A DNA stretch of 64,000 nucleotides from the NCBI RefSeq assembly GCF_021730445.1, contig NZ_JADNRM010000008.1:1-64000 (forward strand), in the 5' to 3' direction. The translations under genes and the position numbers were made by a program. Shown here piece by piece: positions 62,130 to 64,000 of the stretch (positions are counted from its first letter, which is position 1; each line of letters starts with the position of its first letter). Source of the stretch: Phocaeicola faecalis (GTDB lineage Bacteria; Bacteroidota; Bacteroidia; Bacteroidales; Bacteroidaceae). The notes beneath the pieces are model-generated. The model had not been told where the DNA came from, searched no databases, and worked only from the letters and a program-made list of their open reading frames with translations.

Positions 62130-64000
62130 CTAACTGCATTTATCGGGAGCGGTTTTATACTTTTTAGAGAAGGCGGCTTTATTGATGTTTGCGATAAAGG
62201 CTCTGGGGGTAATTCCTTTGTAGCGTTTAAAATTGCGGTTGAAGGTTGCATAGGATTTGAATCCACATTGTTCTGATAAAGTGCCGAGGTCTAGGGTCGG
62301 TTCTTTGTGTATGGCGGCTATAGCGTAATCGATACGGAGATTATTAATCCATGTAGTAAAGTCCATGCCGGTACACATGTTGACAGCCTTTGACACATAG
62401 TCACGGTTACTTTTTACTTCTTTGGTAACGAATTCAATAGACAAATCCTTGCTTAAGAATCTGTTGTGGTCTATGACAACGGTATGAATGTATGCGAATA
62501 AGGTCGCATTTTGCTGTGTCGGGCTTTTGGGGCGGTCTATGTTTTTGGATGGGGAGATAACAGTTGCCTTCTGCTGTTTGTCCTGCCGGTTGTTGACAGT
62601 CTCTTGAAGCGGTGCTTTCTTCTTGGCTTTGTTTTGCGAACTGGTGATTTTCCATTTTATAAGGTAGAATGCAATGGGGCTGAGTGCAATAAATATCATA
62701 ATACTTATGATGATTGCATACGTCAAATGGCGGGAATATTCCAATTCTGTGTCTTTTTTCTCCAGGTTGAATTGGAGTTCTTGAATTTCAAGCCGGTCTG
62801 CCAAGTTTTTGCTGTCTTTTTCCTTTTGCATTTCATTGTAAATTTGTTGAACAGAGTCTCTGTGAGCAATTAATTCGAGTGCTTTCTTATATTGTTTGGT
62901 AGAACGACAGAAATGGCTGAAACTGGTTAGTGCCTCAATTTGTCTTTCTAATAATGGGGCTACTTGGCTGGACTCTTTCATTAAAGGCTCTACCATTGAG
63001 TAATAATAGTTTGCTTGTTGTTCTTTTTGATGTTTATGTAATAAGTTTGCTAAATAAGAAAAAGTTGATAACGAATAATTAGGCAGATTCTTTATATTGG
63101 GATTGGTTTCAATGGCTTTGTTTATGAAATATATGGCAGAGTCTTCTTTTTCTTCAATGATGTAGCTTTCAGACATTTTACAGTTAAGGAAGAAACTGTT
63201 CCTTTCTTTTCCGTTTAATCTTTCAGATAAAACAATGCGTGCGCTATCTGGCTTGTGGAGACCTAAACAGCACGTTACTAACAGATTTTGGATAGAAGGA
63301 GAAATCGTGACTATTTCTTTATTATGCTTGATAGCATCATTATAATAATACAGGGCTTTAGAGTAATTTTTATTATCAGCTAATAGCTTGATTAATGGTG
63401 GTAAACAAGTGTTCTCAAAGTTACTTAACTGATTGGCTATGATTAATTGGTATGCCTCTTCGTACGTAGAGATAGCTTGATTATAATCACCTAACCTACT
63501 TAGGTGATTAGCGATAATGAGTAAATCATCAACAATATATTGGGGAATATTGGCTATACGGTGCTCTTTAAGTAATTCAAACCAAATAGGTAGATATTCT
63601 TCTTGTTTTCCTCTTCTGTTAAGTAATTGAGCTTTGAGCCGTTTCACTTTCCATTTTTCTTCTTGAGTTAATGAATAATTTGTTTCTAGCTCATGAATAT
63701 AATTAAATTCTATGTCCGATATTATAGTATTTGTATTTCTAAGTTCTAATTTATTGCATAGCTCAATTACACGCAATAGTATGCTTTTTCGTTCTCTGTT
63801 TGAAGCAAATGGTAAGAAATGCATTAACAAATCTTTTTGTTTTTGTATTGTGTTTGCTTTATTTTCATTTCTTTCTGCTATTTGGATAGCATACTTTACT
63901 TGTTCGTTGATAGGTTGCTTTTGTATTATGATTAATAGCGAATCAAAGGAAGATGATGAAATTGCAACTTTAGAGCATATTTGTTGCAATTCATAAACTT
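62130..64000 (-). CDS. TPR-containing AraC-family regulator (5' end beyond the window)
   Basis: At least 619 aa; the frame stays open to the right edge of the window, so the true start lies outside. The first ~420 residues are tetratricopeptide-like helical pairs (LSRLGDYNQAISTYEEAYQL, KALYYYNDAIKHNKEI). A membrane helix (YAIIISIMIFIALSPIAFYL) follows, then a linker and a C-terminal AraC DNA-binding domain (FVTKEVKSNRDYVSKAVNMC, LGTLSEQCGFKSYATFNRNF). Periplasmic TPRs linked through the membrane to an AraC domain are common sensors in Bacteroides. It probably controls the barrel protein gene 114 bp downstream. Confidence 0.83.
   Translation of the reverse strand, partial: VYELQQICSKVAISSSSFDSLLIIIQKQPINEQVKYAIQIAERNENKANTIQKQKDLLMHFLPFASNRERKSILLRVIELCNKLELRNTNTIISDIEFNYIHELETNYSLTQEEKWKVKRLKAQLLNRRGKQEEYLPIWFELLKEHRIANIPQYIVDDLLIIANHLSRLGDYNQAISTYEEAYQLIIANQLSNFENTCLPPLIKLLADNKNYSKALYYYNDAIKHNKEIVTISPSIQNLLVTCCLGLHKPDSARIVLSERLNGKERNSFFLNCKMSESYIIEEKEDSAIYFINKAIETNPNIKNLPNYSLSTFSYLANLLHKHQKEQQANYYYSMVEPLMKESSQVAPLLERQIEALTSFSHFCRSTKQYKKALELIAHRDSVQQIYNEMQKEKDSKNLADRLEIQELQFNLEKKDTELEYSRHLTYAIIISIMIFIALSPIAFYLIKWKITSSQNKAKKKAPLQETVNNRQDKQQKATVISPSKNIDRPKSPTQQNATLFAYIHTVVIDHNRFLSKDLSIEFVTKEVKSNRDYVSKAVNMCTGMDFTTWINNLRIDYAIAAIHKEPTLDLGTLSEQCGFKSYATFNRNFKRYKGITPRAFIANINKAAFSKKYKTAPDKCS

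Overview
The window reads as the chromosome of a gut Bacteroides. The evidence is promoters of the Bacteroides type (-7 TAnnTTTG, -33 TTTG), weak or absent Shine-Dalgarno sequences, many SPII lipoproteins with acidic residues after the lipid cysteine, TonB-dependent outer-membrane proteins, a long-form IspG and tandem Na/Pi cotransporters. The species cannot be fixed from the sequence alone.

Layout. 1-0.9 kb: a composite intergenic repeat and a deletion scar (FecR-like and SusD-like remnants). 1-4.3 kb: GH110 alpha-1,3-galactosidase plus GH109 alpha-N-acetylgalactosaminidase, a pair able to remove the terminal sugars of blood-group B and A glycans. 4.4-11 kb: a 5'-nucleotidase and an xusABC-like siderophore-salvage operon. 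11-19.6 kb: CorA, AhpC/AhpF, a Ser-type sulfatase, four tandem tRNA-Asn genes, a PfkB kinase and an S41 protease.

19.6-34 kb is the most unusual part. Three paralogous cassettes each hold a short AraC-type HTH gene, a fixed spacer with a 20-bp palindrome, and a 936-1087 aa surface lipoprotein with near-identical signal peptides and divergent bodies. Cassettes 2 and 3 are preceded by ~150-bp segments bounded by inverted repeats with the quasi-palindromic core ATCTCTTA(G/C)TAAGAGAT. The best promoter inside each segment points away from the cassette (OFF). Cassette 1 has both outer flanks but a single site and no promoter segment, so it looks locked off by excision. All three carry upstream arrays of a 21-bp T-tract/A-tract repeat. 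The layout resembles phase-variable surface-protein (S-layer type) families known in Bacteroides. A putAbiC-type phage-defence gene sits next to switch 3 and faces its OFF-oriented promoter.

34-54.6 kb is core genome: glutaminase, ispG, purE, gcvH, a PAP2 protein, rpoN, a TGS-like uridine kinase, two Na/Pi cotransporters, two FKBP isomerases, a cysteine-free sirtuin, rubredoxin, pnp, a cysteine-poor TlpA-like lipoprotein, greA (with a terminator-like hairpin in its leader), a HIT protein and a mannose-1-phosphate guanylyltransferase.

54.7-58.6 kb is a decayed accessory patch after tRNA-Leu: an intact Fic protein, an ORF6N protein, an integrase pseudogene whose catalytic Tyr codon has become an amber stop, another copy of the composite repeat, and a fic remnant. 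58.7-64 kb holds two small proteins, a TonB-type beta-barrel protein and a TPR/AraC regulator cut by the window edge.
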